Assembly (NCBI GenBank): GCA_020062665.1
Contig: JAGUVW010000001.1
Coordinates: forward strand, 38,793 to 102,792
Reading direction: 5' to 3'
DNA from: Pseudomonadales bacterium
Lineage (GTDB): Bacteria; Pseudomonadota; Gammaproteobacteria; Pseudomonadales; Ketobacteraceae
DNA: 64,000 bases
The notes beneath the pieces are model-generated. The model had not been told where the DNA came from, ran no database searches, and saw nothing but the letters and a program-made list of their open reading frames with translations. Position numbers and translations under genes: made by a program. Positions 27,816-35,600 of this stretch are shown here, piece by piece. How positions within the stretch are numbered: the stretch's first letter is position 1; every line of letters begins with the position of its first letter.

Positions 27816-28877
27816 TCAGGCAAAATCAAACGCATATTGAGTCACCGGCGCATGGATGCGCTCCGCAAAACGCACGCCCACGCCCAGCAGACGCACCGAC
27901 ATGCCCTTGCGCTGAAACGCTTCATCGCACAGCGATTGATACACGGGCAGACTCGGCTCGCCCACGCAGCATTCCATGGTGGTGCTGGTGAAATCCGCGA
28001 ACTTGATTTTGACGAAAGCTTTCTTGATCACGCCGTCTTTCTGCGATCGTTGCAGACGTTGCTGCAGGCGATCCTGCAGCGCTGGAATCTGGCGCAGGCA
28101 GCTGTCCAGATCCGGCAGATCCCGTTCGTAGGTGTGCTCGACACTGAGGGATTTGCGTTCATCCCGCGCTTCCACCGGCCGCTCGTCTTGCCCGTGCGCC
28201 AGGCGATACAGATACTCGCCAAAACTGCCGACCTTCTCCACGAAGCGGAAATGATCCATCGCGCGAATGTCGGCGCAGGTGTGGATGCCGAGCCGATGCA
28301 GACGCTCCGCCGTCACCTTGCCTACGCCGTGCAGCTTTTCCACCGGCAGCGCTGGCACGAAGCGTTCCACGTCGTCTGGCCGGATCACGAACAGGCCGTC
28401 GGGCTTGTTCCATTCGCTGGCAATCTTGGCGAGGAATTTGTTCGGCGCCACACCGGCGGACACGGTAATGCCCACCTGGGAACGCACCTGCTTGCGAATC
28501 GCTTCCGCCATGCGGGTGGCGCTGCCCTGGAAATGCGTCTGGCCGGTGACATCCAGAAAGGCTTCGTCCAGCGACAGGGGTTCGATCCGATCGGTGTACT
28601 GCTGCAGGATGCGCATGATCTGCAGGGACACCTCGCGGTAATAGCTGATGCGGTGGGGCAGGATGATCAGTTGCGGACACAGGCGCCTGGCGTAGGCCGA
28701 CGCCATGGCGGAGCGCACGCCGTACTGTCGAGCCTCGTAGTTGCAGGTGGAAATCACACCACGCCGGCCCGGATCGCCGCCCACCGCAATGGGGCGATGG
28801 CGCAGGGTAGGATCGTCGCGCATTTCCACCGCGGCATAAAAGCAATCGCAATCGATATGAATGATCTTGCGCTGCAT
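27816..28877 (-). CDS. dinB: DNA polymerase IV (Y-family)
   Basis: 353 residues, the usual length. The Y-family palm residues are seen in KIIHIDCDCFYAAVE and SLDEAFLDVT; PHRISYYREVS and GVAPNKFLAKIASEWNKPDG are standard DinB segments. The helix-hairpin-helix region is LHGVGKVTAERLHRLGI. The C-terminus QYAFDF resembles the QxxLxF beta-clamp binding peptide. It carries out error-prone bypass synthesis across damaged template bases. A perfect LexA box sits 48 bases upstream of the ATG, so SOS induction is expected. It is convergent with the hydrolase gene to its left. Confidence 0.97.
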   Translation of the reverse strand: MQRKIIHIDCDCFYAAVEMRDDPTLRHRPIAVGGDPGRRGVISTCNYEARQYGVRSAMASAYARRLCPQLIILPHRISYYREVSLQIMRILQQYTDRIEPLSLDEAFLDVTGQTHFQGSATRMAEAIRKQVRSQVGITVSAGVAPNKFLAKIASEWNKPDGLFVIRPDDVERFVPALPVEKLHGVGKVTAERLHRLGIHTCADIRAMDHFRFVEKVGSFGEYLYRLAHGQDERPVEARDERKSLSVEHTYERDLPDLDSCLRQIPALQDRLQQRLQRSQKDGVIKKAFVKIKFADFTSTTMECCVGEPSLPVYQSLCDEAFQRKGMSVRLLGVGVRFAERIHAPVTQYAFDFA

Positions 28878-28924
28878 CGTCTGGGTCGTGAAAAAGCGTT
28901 TGCCAAAATGGAGGGGTTGATATA

Positions 28925-28940
28925 CTGTAATTATATACAG
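28925..28940. promoter_or_regulatory. LexA (SOS) box
   Basis: CTGTAATTATATACAG fits the consensus CTG-N10-CAG exactly with an AT-rich core. It lies 48 bases from the dinB start. A flanking 10-base inverted repeat, TTGCCAAAAT (28900-28909) and ATTTTGGCAA (28943-28952), surrounds it, so promoters may face both ways. Confidence 0.9.
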
Positions 28941-28944
28941 TTAT

Positions 28945-29071
28945 TTTGGCAAGTCAGAAAGGCAGCTCTGAGAAAGGTTTTACGCGTTCAGAAAGGTTCT
29001 TCCCGTGCAGTAATGGTCACCCAACTTTTACTGCCTCGTTGGCTGCAGGTTCCCGCCTGCAGCCTTTTTTT
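28945..29071 (+). ncRNA. Candidate small RNA divergent from dinB
   Basis: About 125 bases with no credible reading frame lie between the LexA box and a strong rightward terminator, although no gene on this strand ends here. The stretch contains three copies of (C/G)AGAAAGG at 28955, 28970 and 28989, then a hairpin with GCAGTAA (29007-29013) and TTACTGC (29028-29034), then the terminator hairpin. Hairpin plus terminator without a gene is what a small RNA looks like. The 5' end is uncertain; TTGATA at 28917-28922 is a possible -35 that overlaps the LexA box. Expression is not shown by the sequence. Confidence 0.4.
29041..29071 (+). terminator. Rho-independent terminator (rightward)
   Basis: Stem GGCTGCAGG (29041-29049) and CCTGCAGCC (29056-29064), loop of 6, followed by seven T. 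The T-run is only on the + strand side, so it cannot serve the leftward response-regulator gene that ends at 29084. Confidence 0.88.
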
Positions 29072-29083
29072 ATGCGGGTGATT

Positions 29084-30115
29084 TCACAGGATCGCCACCA
29101 CCAGCGCCACTACACCGATGGCGATGCCGGCCATGGCCAGCATTTTGCTGTTGTTGCCGGCGCTAGCCTGCTGGGCCTGCTCCACCAGGGAATCCCGCAT
29201 GTTGGCCAGTTCCTGCTGCGCCACATCCTGGGCGATGGATTGACTGATGTCGCGGGCGGATTCCTTGGCTGCTTCGCCGGCGGTGGCGGCGGCGGTGAAC
29301 TGGGCGATTTTCTTCACTTCCTCGATCAGTTCCGGTGAGGCGCGGCGGGTGGCATCCAGCGCGGTTTCGATGGCGCCCAGGTTGTTGGAAATCTGGGTTT
29401 CCAAATGCCGGTTCACTGCTTCGAATTTTTCATCGAACAGCGCAGACGCCACTTTCTGGCTGATATTGGTGCTCATCTGCTGGATCTTGCTGTCCACTGC
29501 GCTGCCGAATTCCTGGCGCAGCGTCTGTTTGGCGCGTTCGATTTCCTCGGTCATTTCCTGGCGCAGGCCGTCACGGATGGAATCCGCCAGGGCTTTCTGG
29601 AAGGCATCGAATTTTTCTTCCAGGATCTTGCGCACGATGTTTTCCACCACCCGGGTGCTGACGCCGACGGCGCCGGTGGGGGCAGAGGGTTTGGCTTCGG
29701 TGCTGGAGGCTTCGATGCCGGCGGCCTGCGCGGCGGCAGCGGCCAGCGATGAGTCCAGTTGGCTCAGAATCGCCAGCAGGGTAGCCGAGGGCGCCGGCTT
29801 GGTCAGAATGGCATGGGCGCCGATGGCCAGGGCCTGCTCGCCATAGTCAGAGCCTTCCTTCGATGTGCACATGATAATGGGAATGTTGCGGGTTTCCGGG
29901 TTGGACTTGATGGCCTTGGTGGCTTCGAACCCGTCCATGCCCGGCATCAGATGATCCATGAAGATGATATCGGGCGTGTTGGTGGACAGGTAGTTCAGGG
30001 CATCGCCTGCCGATTCGGCGAAATCGGTCTTGATGCCTTGCAGTTGCAGCAGTTTTTTGAGGGAAAAACGGGCGGATTTGGAATCGTCCACCACCAGGGC
30101 AGTCTTGATCGGCAT
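29084..30115 (-). CDS. Response regulator with C-terminal membrane anchor (paralogue 1)
   Basis: 343 residues from the ATG at 30115; a GTG two codons earlier touches the AAGAAG ribosome site and is less likely. Residues 5-120 form a receiver domain: VVDDSK acidic pair, phospho-acceptor Asp in [13 protein letters not shown], Thr in CTSKEG and Lys in LTKPAP. A Pro/Ala linker is followed by about 170 helical, Glu/Gln-rich residues with coiled-coil character. The last 20 residues (starting [10 protein letters not shown]) are a single transmembrane helix. There is no DNA-binding or enzymatic output domain. The pattern implies a phosphorylation-controlled scaffold held at the membrane by its tail. 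The partner kinase is not evident nearby. The adjacent leftward gene encodes a second protein of the same plan. Confidence 0.85.
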   Translation of the reverse strand: MPIKTALVVDDSKSARFSLKKLLQLQGIKTDFAESAGDALNYLSTNTPDIIFMDHLMPGMDGFEATKAIKSNPETRNIPIIMCTSKEGSDYGEQALAIGAHAILTKPAPSATLLAILSQLDSSLAAAAAQAAGIEASSTEAKPSAPTGAVGVSTRVVENIVRKILEEKFDAFQKALADSIRDGLRQEMTEEIERAKQTLRQEFGSAVDSKIQQMSTNISQKVASALFDEKFEAVNRHLETQISNNLGAIETALDATRRASPELIEEVKKIAQFTAAATAGEAAKESARDISQSIAQDVAQQELANMRDSLVEQAQQASAGNNSKMLAMAGIAIGVVALVVAIL

Positions 30116-30288
30116 GGGCACTTCTTCTTAAGAGCTTGATCGTAAATGTCGGAGCGCCCAGCATATATCCATTGCATGGCGTCCGCCGCGAAATGACTCG
30201 TTAACCATATGTTAAGTATGACAAACATTTTCCGGATTTGCCGAGAATAAATCCAGCGGCGCCGGGCGAGCGAGTCATTCGCGGGCGA

Positions 30289-31143
30289 TCACCAGTTCCA
30301 GTAACCCCACAGGGCGGCCATCAGGGCCACCGCCAGCCAGAACGGCAGTACATACCAGCGCGAACGGATAAAGCCCGGAAACCGCTGCCACCAGCTTTTC
30401 TTTGCACCCTGACGTTCCTGCCGCAGCCGCAGTTCCAGCTCCCGCAGCAGTTCCTGGCGCTGTTCCTGCTGATGCTGCAGCAGATCCTGGGACAGCACAT
30501 CCAGCTTGGCGGACAGATGATGACGCAGTTCCAGGTTGAGCTGGTGCAGCTTGGAGTCGGTGATGGAGTGGATCAGAGTGGAAAGGCCCTGGCTGGGATA
30601 GGGGGAAGGGGTGTTCTGGCGGGATTCCAGCGCCCGTACCCGCTGCTCGAAATTCACCCGCAGTTCATCGCACACCCGCTGGATCTGTTGCTCCATGGCG
30701 AAGCTCAGGTGATCCCGCAGCGATGACAGCTGCTGGTCGATGCTGGCGGCGATATCGTCGGTCATGATCTGGCGCTGATGGGACACCGCGTCCAGCACCT
30801 GTGACAGCTTGTTCCAGGTGGCGGGCTTGGGAATGATGTCGAGGGCACCGGTGGCCAGGGCTTCCTGCAGGTAATTTTCGTCGCTCTGGCTGGTGTACAT
30901 CACCACGGGGATGGAGGCAGTGGCAGGATCCTTGCGAATGGCGCGCACGGCTTCCAGCCCACTCATGCCCGGCATGGTGTGATCCATGAAGATCAGATCG
31001 GGTTTTTTGGTTTTGAGATAATCCAGCGCTTGCAGGCCGGATTCGGTCTGGTCGACCTGGACGCCTTTGCGCTCCAGCAGACGTTTGAGAACCGTCCGCG
31101 CGGATGCAGAGTCATCGACTACCAGGGTTTGGAGTGCTGACAT
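30289..31143 (-). CDS. Response regulator with C-terminal membrane anchor (paralogue 2)
   Basis: 284 residues. Receiver domain at 5-120 with VVDDSA, phospho-acceptor Asp in LIFMDHTMPGMSG, Thr in YTSQSD and Lys in IPKPAT. It shares the MDHxMPGM pattern with the neighbouring regulator, so the two are probably duplicated. A helical region of about 120 residues with many Gln, Leu and Arg (heptad-like) follows. A basic-aromatic stretch (KKSWWQRF) leads into a C-terminal transmembrane helix that ends the protein (ALWGYWNW). No output domain is visible. A 173-base gap separates it from paralogue 1. The DUF4112 membrane gene lies 66 bases upstream on the same strand and may share its promoter. Confidence 0.85.
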   Translation of the reverse strand: MSALQTLVVDDSASARTVLKRLLERKGVQVDQTESGLQALDYLKTKKPDLIFMDHTMPGMSGLEAVRAIRKDPATASIPVVMYTSQSDENYLQEALATGALDIIPKPATWNKLSQVLDAVSHQRQIMTDDIAASIDQQLSSLRDHLSFAMEQQIQRVCDELRVNFEQRVRALESRQNTPSPYPSQGLSTLIHSITDSKLHQLNLELRHHLSAKLDVLSQDLLQHQQEQRQELLRELELRLRQERQGAKKSWWQRFPGFIRSRWYVLPFWLAVALMAALWGYWNW

Positions 31144-31209
31144 GGTTGACCGCCTTTGTTTTTGTTATTGAGGCGCGAAGCCAATTTACTGCACTTTGAT
31201 TCAGTATGT

Positions 31210-31593
31210 CTATCTATTCGGATTGTGCAAGTTGGCCTGATTTTGCTGCGATTTCAGGGCATCGAGCAGTAAACGTACGTTCTTCTTGTTGGATCTGAAA
31301 CTAGCGTCCAGGATGTCGCCCAGTATGGGCACTGCGCCGATCAGAAAGTCAGCAAGCACATTGACCAGCATGCGGGCGATGGTGCGCTTGCGCACGCGAT
31401 GGTGGTACGCACCCACCAGAATATAGAGCGAAGCGAGCATGGTGAGCAGGTCACCGGCCACTGGAATCAGGCCAATCACGAAATCCCAGCCCACCCGCAC
31501 GTTGAGAACCGGGATGCGGAAACGGTCTTCCATGAAATTGGCAAAACGTTCGAGATTCTTCAGGGAGTAAACGCCATTCTCAAGATCGTTCAC
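31210..31593 (-). CDS. DUF4112 membrane protein
   Basis: 127 residues from a GTG start with an AAAGGA ribosome site. The family pattern is RIPVLNVRVGWDFVIGLIPVAGDLLTMLASLY and later ADFLIGAVPILGDILDASFRSNKKN, which mark DUF4112 (PF13430). The two hydrophobic segments with internal Pro-Gly-Asp turns look like re-entrant or paired membrane helices. The function of the family is unknown. It is the first gene of a leftward set with the two tail-anchored response regulators. Confidence 0.88.
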   Translation of the reverse strand: MNDLENGVYSLKNLERFANFMEDRFRIPVLNVRVGWDFVIGLIPVAGDLLTMLASLYILVGAYHHRVRKRTIARMLVNVLADFLIGAVPILGDILDASFRSNKKNVRLLLDALKSQQNQANLHNPNR

Positions 31594-31663
31594 GGTGGAT
31601 TCCTTTGCGCAATTTGGCTGGGGATTCTACCATCCGCCTGATTTCAACAGCGAAGGTTATTCC

Positions 31664-32824
31664 ATGACAGAGGTTGTTCAGGGTTTTTGCGCGCCGCAGT
31701 TTGCGCAGGTGCGGGACGAATTTGAAAAACTGATGCGGGGTCCGGCGGAGCAGGGCGCCAGTCTGGCGATCTATCACCAGGGTGAGTTGAAGGTGAATCT
31801 GTGGGCGGGCACACGGGACAAGGCGCGCAAGTTACCCTGGGAGAAGGACACGCTGGTGAATGTGTTTTCCACCACCAAGGGCGTGGCGGCCCTGGCGGTG
31901 CAGCGGGCGCTGGACCAGGGGCTGCTCGATCTGGACAAGCGGGTGTCCCATTACTGGCCGGAATACGGTGTCGAAGGCAAGAAGGACACGAAGGTCGCCT
32001 GGATTCTCAATCACAAGGCGGGGCAGCCGGCCATTCGCACGCCGCTGCCCGACGAGGCCCTGTTCGACTGGGAGCGCATGACCACAACTCTCGCACGGGA
32101 GCGGCCCTGGTGGGAGCCGGGGCGCCAACATGGCTATCACATGGTGACCTACGGCTGGCTGCTGGGTGAAGTGTTCCGCCGGGCAGTGGGTGTCACCATC
32201 GGCCAGTATCTGCGGGAAGAAATCAGCGGCCCGTTCGGGCTGGATATGTTCCTCGGCGTACCGGGCAGCGAGTTGAGCCGGCTGGCGGATCTGTCGGGTT
32301 CCTCGGTGCCTCCTGCCGGCGGCCGGCTTTACCTGTTCGGCAAGGTGCTGGCAGACAAGGAGTCCATGACCGCCAAATCTCTCTGCAATCCCATGGCGCT
32401 GATGACCAGCTCGAACGCACTGGCCTGGCGGACGATGGAATTGCCGTCGGCCAACCTGCACGCCACCGCAGCGGCGATGGCAGCGCTGTACGGCAAGGCG
32501 GTGTGCCGGGAAGGGCTGCTGTCGGAAGACGCGCTGCTGCGTTGCCAGCGGGAAGAAAGTGCGGGCGATGATCCGGTGCTGCACACGCGCACCCGCTTTG
32601 GGCCCGGTTTCATGCTGCAGCAGACAGGGCATATTGAAGCGGGTTTCGGCCCCGGCGCGAAAGCGTTCGGCCATCCCGGTTCCGGCGGCTCCCTGGCGTT
32701 TGCCGATCCGGAGCGGGAGCTGGGCTTTGCCTACGTGATGAACCAGATGGCCACCTATGTGCTGGTGGACCCCCGGCCGCGCGGGTTGGTGGAGGCGGTG
32801 TATCGCAGTCTGGCCTTGCGCTGA
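31664..32824 (+). CDS. Serine hydrolase, beta-lactamase/class C esterase family
   Basis: 386 residues from the ATG at 31664, 5 bases after a GAAGG-like site; a longer frame from 31595 has no ribosome site. The SxxK motif is STTK in NVFSTTKGVAAL, with Ser and Lys as catalytic residues. The second motif Tyr is in HMVTYGWLLGEV. A HPGSGGSLAF motif replaces the KTG element, as in family VIII carboxylesterases (EstB-like). No signal peptide is visible, so a cytoplasmic esterase is more likely than a periplasmic beta-lactamase. It is divergent from the DUF4112 gene, with 70 bases between the starts. Confidence 0.85.
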   Translation: MTEVVQGFCAPQFAQVRDEFEKLMRGPAEQGASLAIYHQGELKVNLWAGTRDKARKLPWEKDTLVNVFSTTKGVAALAVQRALDQGLLDLDKRVSHYWPEYGVEGKKDTKVAWILNHKAGQPAIRTPLPDEALFDWERMTTTLARERPWWEPGRQHGYHMVTYGWLLGEVFRRAVGVTIGQYLREEISGPFGLDMFLGVPGSELSRLADLSGSSVPPAGGRLYLFGKVLADKESMTAKSLCNPMALMTSSNALAWRTMELPSANLHATAAAMAALYGKAVCREGLLSEDALLRCQREESAGDDPVLHTRTRFGPGFMLQQTGHIEAGFGPGAKAFGHPGSGGSLAFADPERELGFAYVMNQMATYVLVDPRPRGLVEAVYRSLALR

Positions 32825-32847
32825 GGGTTCGCGACGGAGCCTCAGCG

Positions 32848-33117
32848 CTAAGGCGGCGTCAGCTTCTGATGGCTTTTGCCGTCGCACACCATGCCTTCCG
32901 CGCTGCGTTTGCAGGTGCAGAAAAACACGATTTCATCCTTGTGCGCGGTGAAGGGGGTGGGCTCGAAGCCAGTGCCAGCGTGGCTGTTGTCGCAGAAGGG
33001 CTGGTTGCGGCTGAGTCCGCAGCTGCACCAGAAATAGGTGAGCCCCTTGAGGACGCGGGTGGGGAGTGGAGCGGTGCCCGCCACTTTCGGCAGCGGGCCT
33101 TTTGCGGATTCAGGCAC
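32848..33117 (-). CDS. Dual CDGSH iron-sulfur domain protein
   Basis: 89 residues from a GTG that overlaps the stop of efpL (GTGCCTGA), so it is translationally coupled. Two CDGSH-type motifs are seen: CSCGLSRNQPFCDNSH (near 31-46) and CTCKRSAEGMVCDGKSH (near 67-83), each with three Cys and one His to hold a [2Fe-2S] cluster. The two-domain form resembles CISD3-like/MitoNEET-family bacterial proteins. The role is probably redox or Fe-S transfer. The second motif has one extra residue before the His compared with the consensus. Confidence 0.9.
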   Translation of the reverse strand: MPESAKGPLPKVAGTAPLPTRVLKGLTYFWCSCGLSRNQPFCDNSHAGTGFEPTPFTAHKDEIVFFCTCKRSAEGMVCDGKSHQKLTPP

Positions 33118-33676
33118 GGGACATGAATTTGCCGGTTTCGGTGTTCACGCGCACCACTTCGCCGGCTTCCATGTATTCCGGCACCTGGATCTCGATGCCG
33201 GTGGACAGTCTGGCTGGCTTGGTGCGGCCGGTGGCGCTGGCGCCTTTCACGTACGGCGCGGTTTCGACAATTTCCAGGTTCACCGACTGCGGCAGCTCGA
33301 TGCCCACGCAGCGATCTTCCACGAACAGCGCCTGGATGCCCTCCAGATTGTCGATCAGGTAGGGGATCTGGTCTGTCAGCGTGTCTTCATCCAGGCCATG
33401 CTGGCTGTAGTCATCCTTGTCCATGAAGATGTAGCTGTTTTCGTCCTTGTAGAGGTACTGCACCGGGCGGCGGGAAAAATCCGCTTCTTTCAGGAAATCG
33501 TCGCCGGTGAAGGTTTCATCCAGCTTCTGTCCGGTCTGGGCGTGGTTGAAGCGGAACTTGTACAGCGTGGAAGCGCCGCGGGCAGAAGGGCTGCGCACTT
33601 CGACGCTCTTGACGATATAGGGCTGGTCGTTGATGTAAACCACGGCACCCCGTTTCAGGTCACAGGCTTTGGGCAT
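33110..33676 (-). CDS. efpL: Elongation factor P-like protein EfpL (YeiP)
   Basis: 188 residues in three beta-barrel domains. The tip loop of domain I reads SPSARGAST, with Arg instead of the modified Lys of canonical EF-P; this is the YeiP/EfpL type. The C-terminal domain has TGIEIQVPEYMEAGEVVRVNTETGKFMSRA, the EF-P family end. It binds between the ribosomal P and E sites to relieve stalling at proline and related motifs. It lies one base after the OsmC-like gene and overlaps the CDGSH gene, so the three form one leftward transcript. Confidence 0.95.
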   Translation of the reverse strand: MPKACDLKRGAVVYINDQPYIVKSVEVRSPSARGASTLYKFRFNHAQTGQKLDETFTGDDFLKEADFSRRPVQYLYKDENSYIFMDKDDYSQHGLDEDTLTDQIPYLIDNLEGIQALFVEDRCVGIELPQSVNLEIVETAPYVKGASATGRTKPARLSTGIEIQVPEYMEAGEVVRVNTETGKFMSRA

Positions 33677-33677
33677 A

Positions 33678-34121
33678 CTAATTCACGCTGACGGGCAGAA
33701 GTGAAGGTTCGATCATCACTTGCGCGGTGATCGAGTTGGCAATGAAGCACTTGGCGTGGGCCTGATCGTGCAGTTCCTGCAGCAGAGACGGATCAGAGTG
33801 GGCCTCGTCCAGTTCAACCTGCGGTTGCAGCAGCACCCGGGTGACGGCAATTTTGCCGTTGCGATTTTTCTCCAATACACCCGTGGCCATGTCGTGATAG
33901 CGCTGGACGTGCACGCCCTGCTTGGCCGCCATCGCCATGAACGACAGCATGTGGCAACTGGCCAGGGCGGCAACGAAGGCGGATTCCGGCTCCATCAGGC
34001 CTGGCACCATGGCGCCGCTGCGATCGGCCTTGAGCGTGACGCCATTGTCGAACAGCCAGGTGTAGGATTCCGAACCGTCCGGCAACTTTTCCCAGCGAAT
34101 CTTGAAAACGTATTTGGCCAT
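33678..34121 (-). CDS. OsmC/Ohr-family peroxide-resistance protein
   Basis: 147 residues from the ATG at 34121, 19 bases after the DUF445 stop. Two cysteines sit in conserved contexts, ALASCHMLSFM and HAKCFIANS, as in OsmC/YhfA thiol peroxidases that reduce organic hydroperoxides. The start MAKYVFKIRWEK is typical of the family. Situated between a DUF445 membrane gene and efpL in one leftward string. The exact subfamily (OsmC, Ohr or YhfA) cannot be set by eye; the OsmC-like general fold is secure. Confidence 0.87.
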   Translation of the reverse strand: MAKYVFKIRWEKLPDGSESYTWLFDNGVTLKADRSGAMVPGLMEPESAFVAALASCHMLSFMAMAAKQGVHVQRYHDMATGVLEKNRNGKIAVTRVLLQPQVELDEAHSDPSLLQELHDQAHAKCFIANSITAQVMIEPSLLPVSVN

Positions 34122-34140
34122 CTTGGCAACACCGGGCAGG

Positions 34141-35364
34141 TTAGAAATACAGAAGCAACCACTGCAGCCCACCCGCCGCTGCACCCAGCGCAATGCCGGC
34201 GCAGGTTCCGAGTATGGCCAGTGGCTCCAGCGTCCACTTCATCTGTTGATAGAATAGCTGATCCGGCAGGTTTTCGATGCGGTGATGAAGAAATTCCGCC
34301 AACGCCTTGGCGCGTTCCTGATTGAAGCGTTCGTCTTCAAAAGGATCGAGAAAGGATTCCGCCAGCTTGTCCGCCATGGACTGCTTGAGGTTCACGTAGC
34401 CAATCGGGCCGACCGTAAGCTGGGCGAATGTGCGCACGTCCAGCTCTTCCACCAGCGGTGCAATGCGTTTCTTGATGATGATGTGAGCGTGTCGCGCTCT
34501 GCCGCCGAGCACCAGCGTGCGGGCGATGTTGCGCGGAGACAGGACGGTTTGGGACAGGAATTCCGCCAGCTCGCGATTCATGCGCGGACGCAGGCGGTTG
34601 AGCGTCGAGCGCAGGGTGAATGGGCCAAATACCGTCGGCACCACTGGCGTGCTGGCGCGGCGCTGGGCCAGCCAGAAAAAACCTACACCGATGGAGGCAC
34701 CGGTCAGTGTCCAGAACAGCGGATCCGATGTCTTGAGCAGCCAGCCAGCCACGCACTGGGCCAGGCCGCCCAGGAATCCCGCCAGGGCGCAGAAGCGGGC
34801 CAGGCGCTCGAAAGCGCGCCGGGTCAGCAGATCGTAGAAGCGTACCAGGGTGCCCGGCGCATCCTGTTCGGCAAAATACAGCAGCTGGGGATAGGTGACG
34901 ATGCGGCGCAGGCTGTCGCCCAGATCTTCCACGATGTCATCGATGATGCGCGGCAGCATGCGGTGGGCGCGGGCGTAGAAGCGGTTCTTCACCAGGATGG
35001 GCAGGTTTTCCCACAGCACCTGATTGCGGCTGGTCATGACTTCGTCGATGAAACTGTCCACCTGGGGGCGCAGCCGGCTGAGCTGGTGCGAGATGATCTT
35101 TTCCGGCCCCACATGTTCGAAGATCTGATCCAGGGTACCCAGTTTCTCCAGCAGGCCCCGGCTCCAGTGGGTGACATAGAGTTCAAGATGGGAAAACAGG
35201 TAGCCCTGCCAGCCCAGGTAGGGCGGCAGGCCGATGAAACGCCGGGGCCATACTGACGCCCACTGGGCCAGACGCAGGGTCAGCCAGCCTGACAGGGCAA
35301 TCAGCAGGGGAAGCAGGATGGGGATGTACCCGATCAGGCGATCCGAGGACAGCGCATCGATCAT
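34141..35364 (-). CDS. DUF445 family membrane protein (first copy)
   Basis: 407 residues with an N-terminal transmembrane segment and a C-terminal one (LAILGTCAGIALGAAAGGLQWLLLYF). DUF445 features visible: FIGLPPYLGWQGYLF, ILVKNRFYARAHRMLP with following helical repeats, RSTLNRLRPRMNRELAEFLSQTVLSPRNIART, and VGPIGYVNLKQSMADKL. The family is poorly characterised and often found in lipid-rich or stationary-phase contexts. It heads the leftward transcript to osmC-like and efpL. A second DUF445 gene lies 236 bases upstream on the same strand; the two share several blocks, so they probably arose by duplication. Confidence 0.88.
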   Translation of the reverse strand: MIDALSSDRLIGYIPILLPLLIALSGWLTLRLAQWASVWPRRFIGLPPYLGWQGYLFSHLELYVTHWSRGLLEKLGTLDQIFEHVGPEKIISHQLSRLRPQVDSFIDEVMTSRNQVLWENLPILVKNRFYARAHRMLPRIIDDIVEDLGDSLRRIVTYPQLLYFAEQDAPGTLVRFYDLLTRRAFERLARFCALAGFLGGLAQCVAGWLLKTSDPLFWTLTGASIGVGFFWLAQRRASTPVVPTVFGPFTLRSTLNRLRPRMNRELAEFLSQTVLSPRNIARTLVLGGRARHAHIIIKKRIAPLVEELDVRTFAQLTVGPIGYVNLKQSMADKLAESFLDPFEDERFNQERAKALAEFLHHRIENLPDQLFYQQMKWTLEPLAILGTCAGIALGAAAGGLQWLLLYF

Positions 35365-35600
35365 GCAGGCTCAATGCTCTCTCGTAGCATTCGTACTCTC
35401 CCATTCTTTGCGGTGCATCCCGGGTATTACCTGCCGGGCTGATCCAGGCCGGCCACTCCCGGCAGGACACTTTATTAGTTATTGTTGGCGCTGTCGTGGG
35501 TCGAATACACGGCAGATGTGATGCGCTGCCATTGTAGGCGGGTCAGGGCGGGTTGCCTTTGACTCTGGAAGTGGCAACCGCTGGCTGAATGATCAATGCC

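Noticed and set aside
27837..29081. 414-codon plus-strand frame over dinB
   Set aside because: Antisense to DinB motifs and runs through the LexA box and the terminator, which a gene would not contain.
28946..29338. 130-codon plus-strand frame beyond the LexA box
   Set aside because: Crosses a strong terminator and runs antisense to the response regulator; the short non-coding transcript explains the stretch better.
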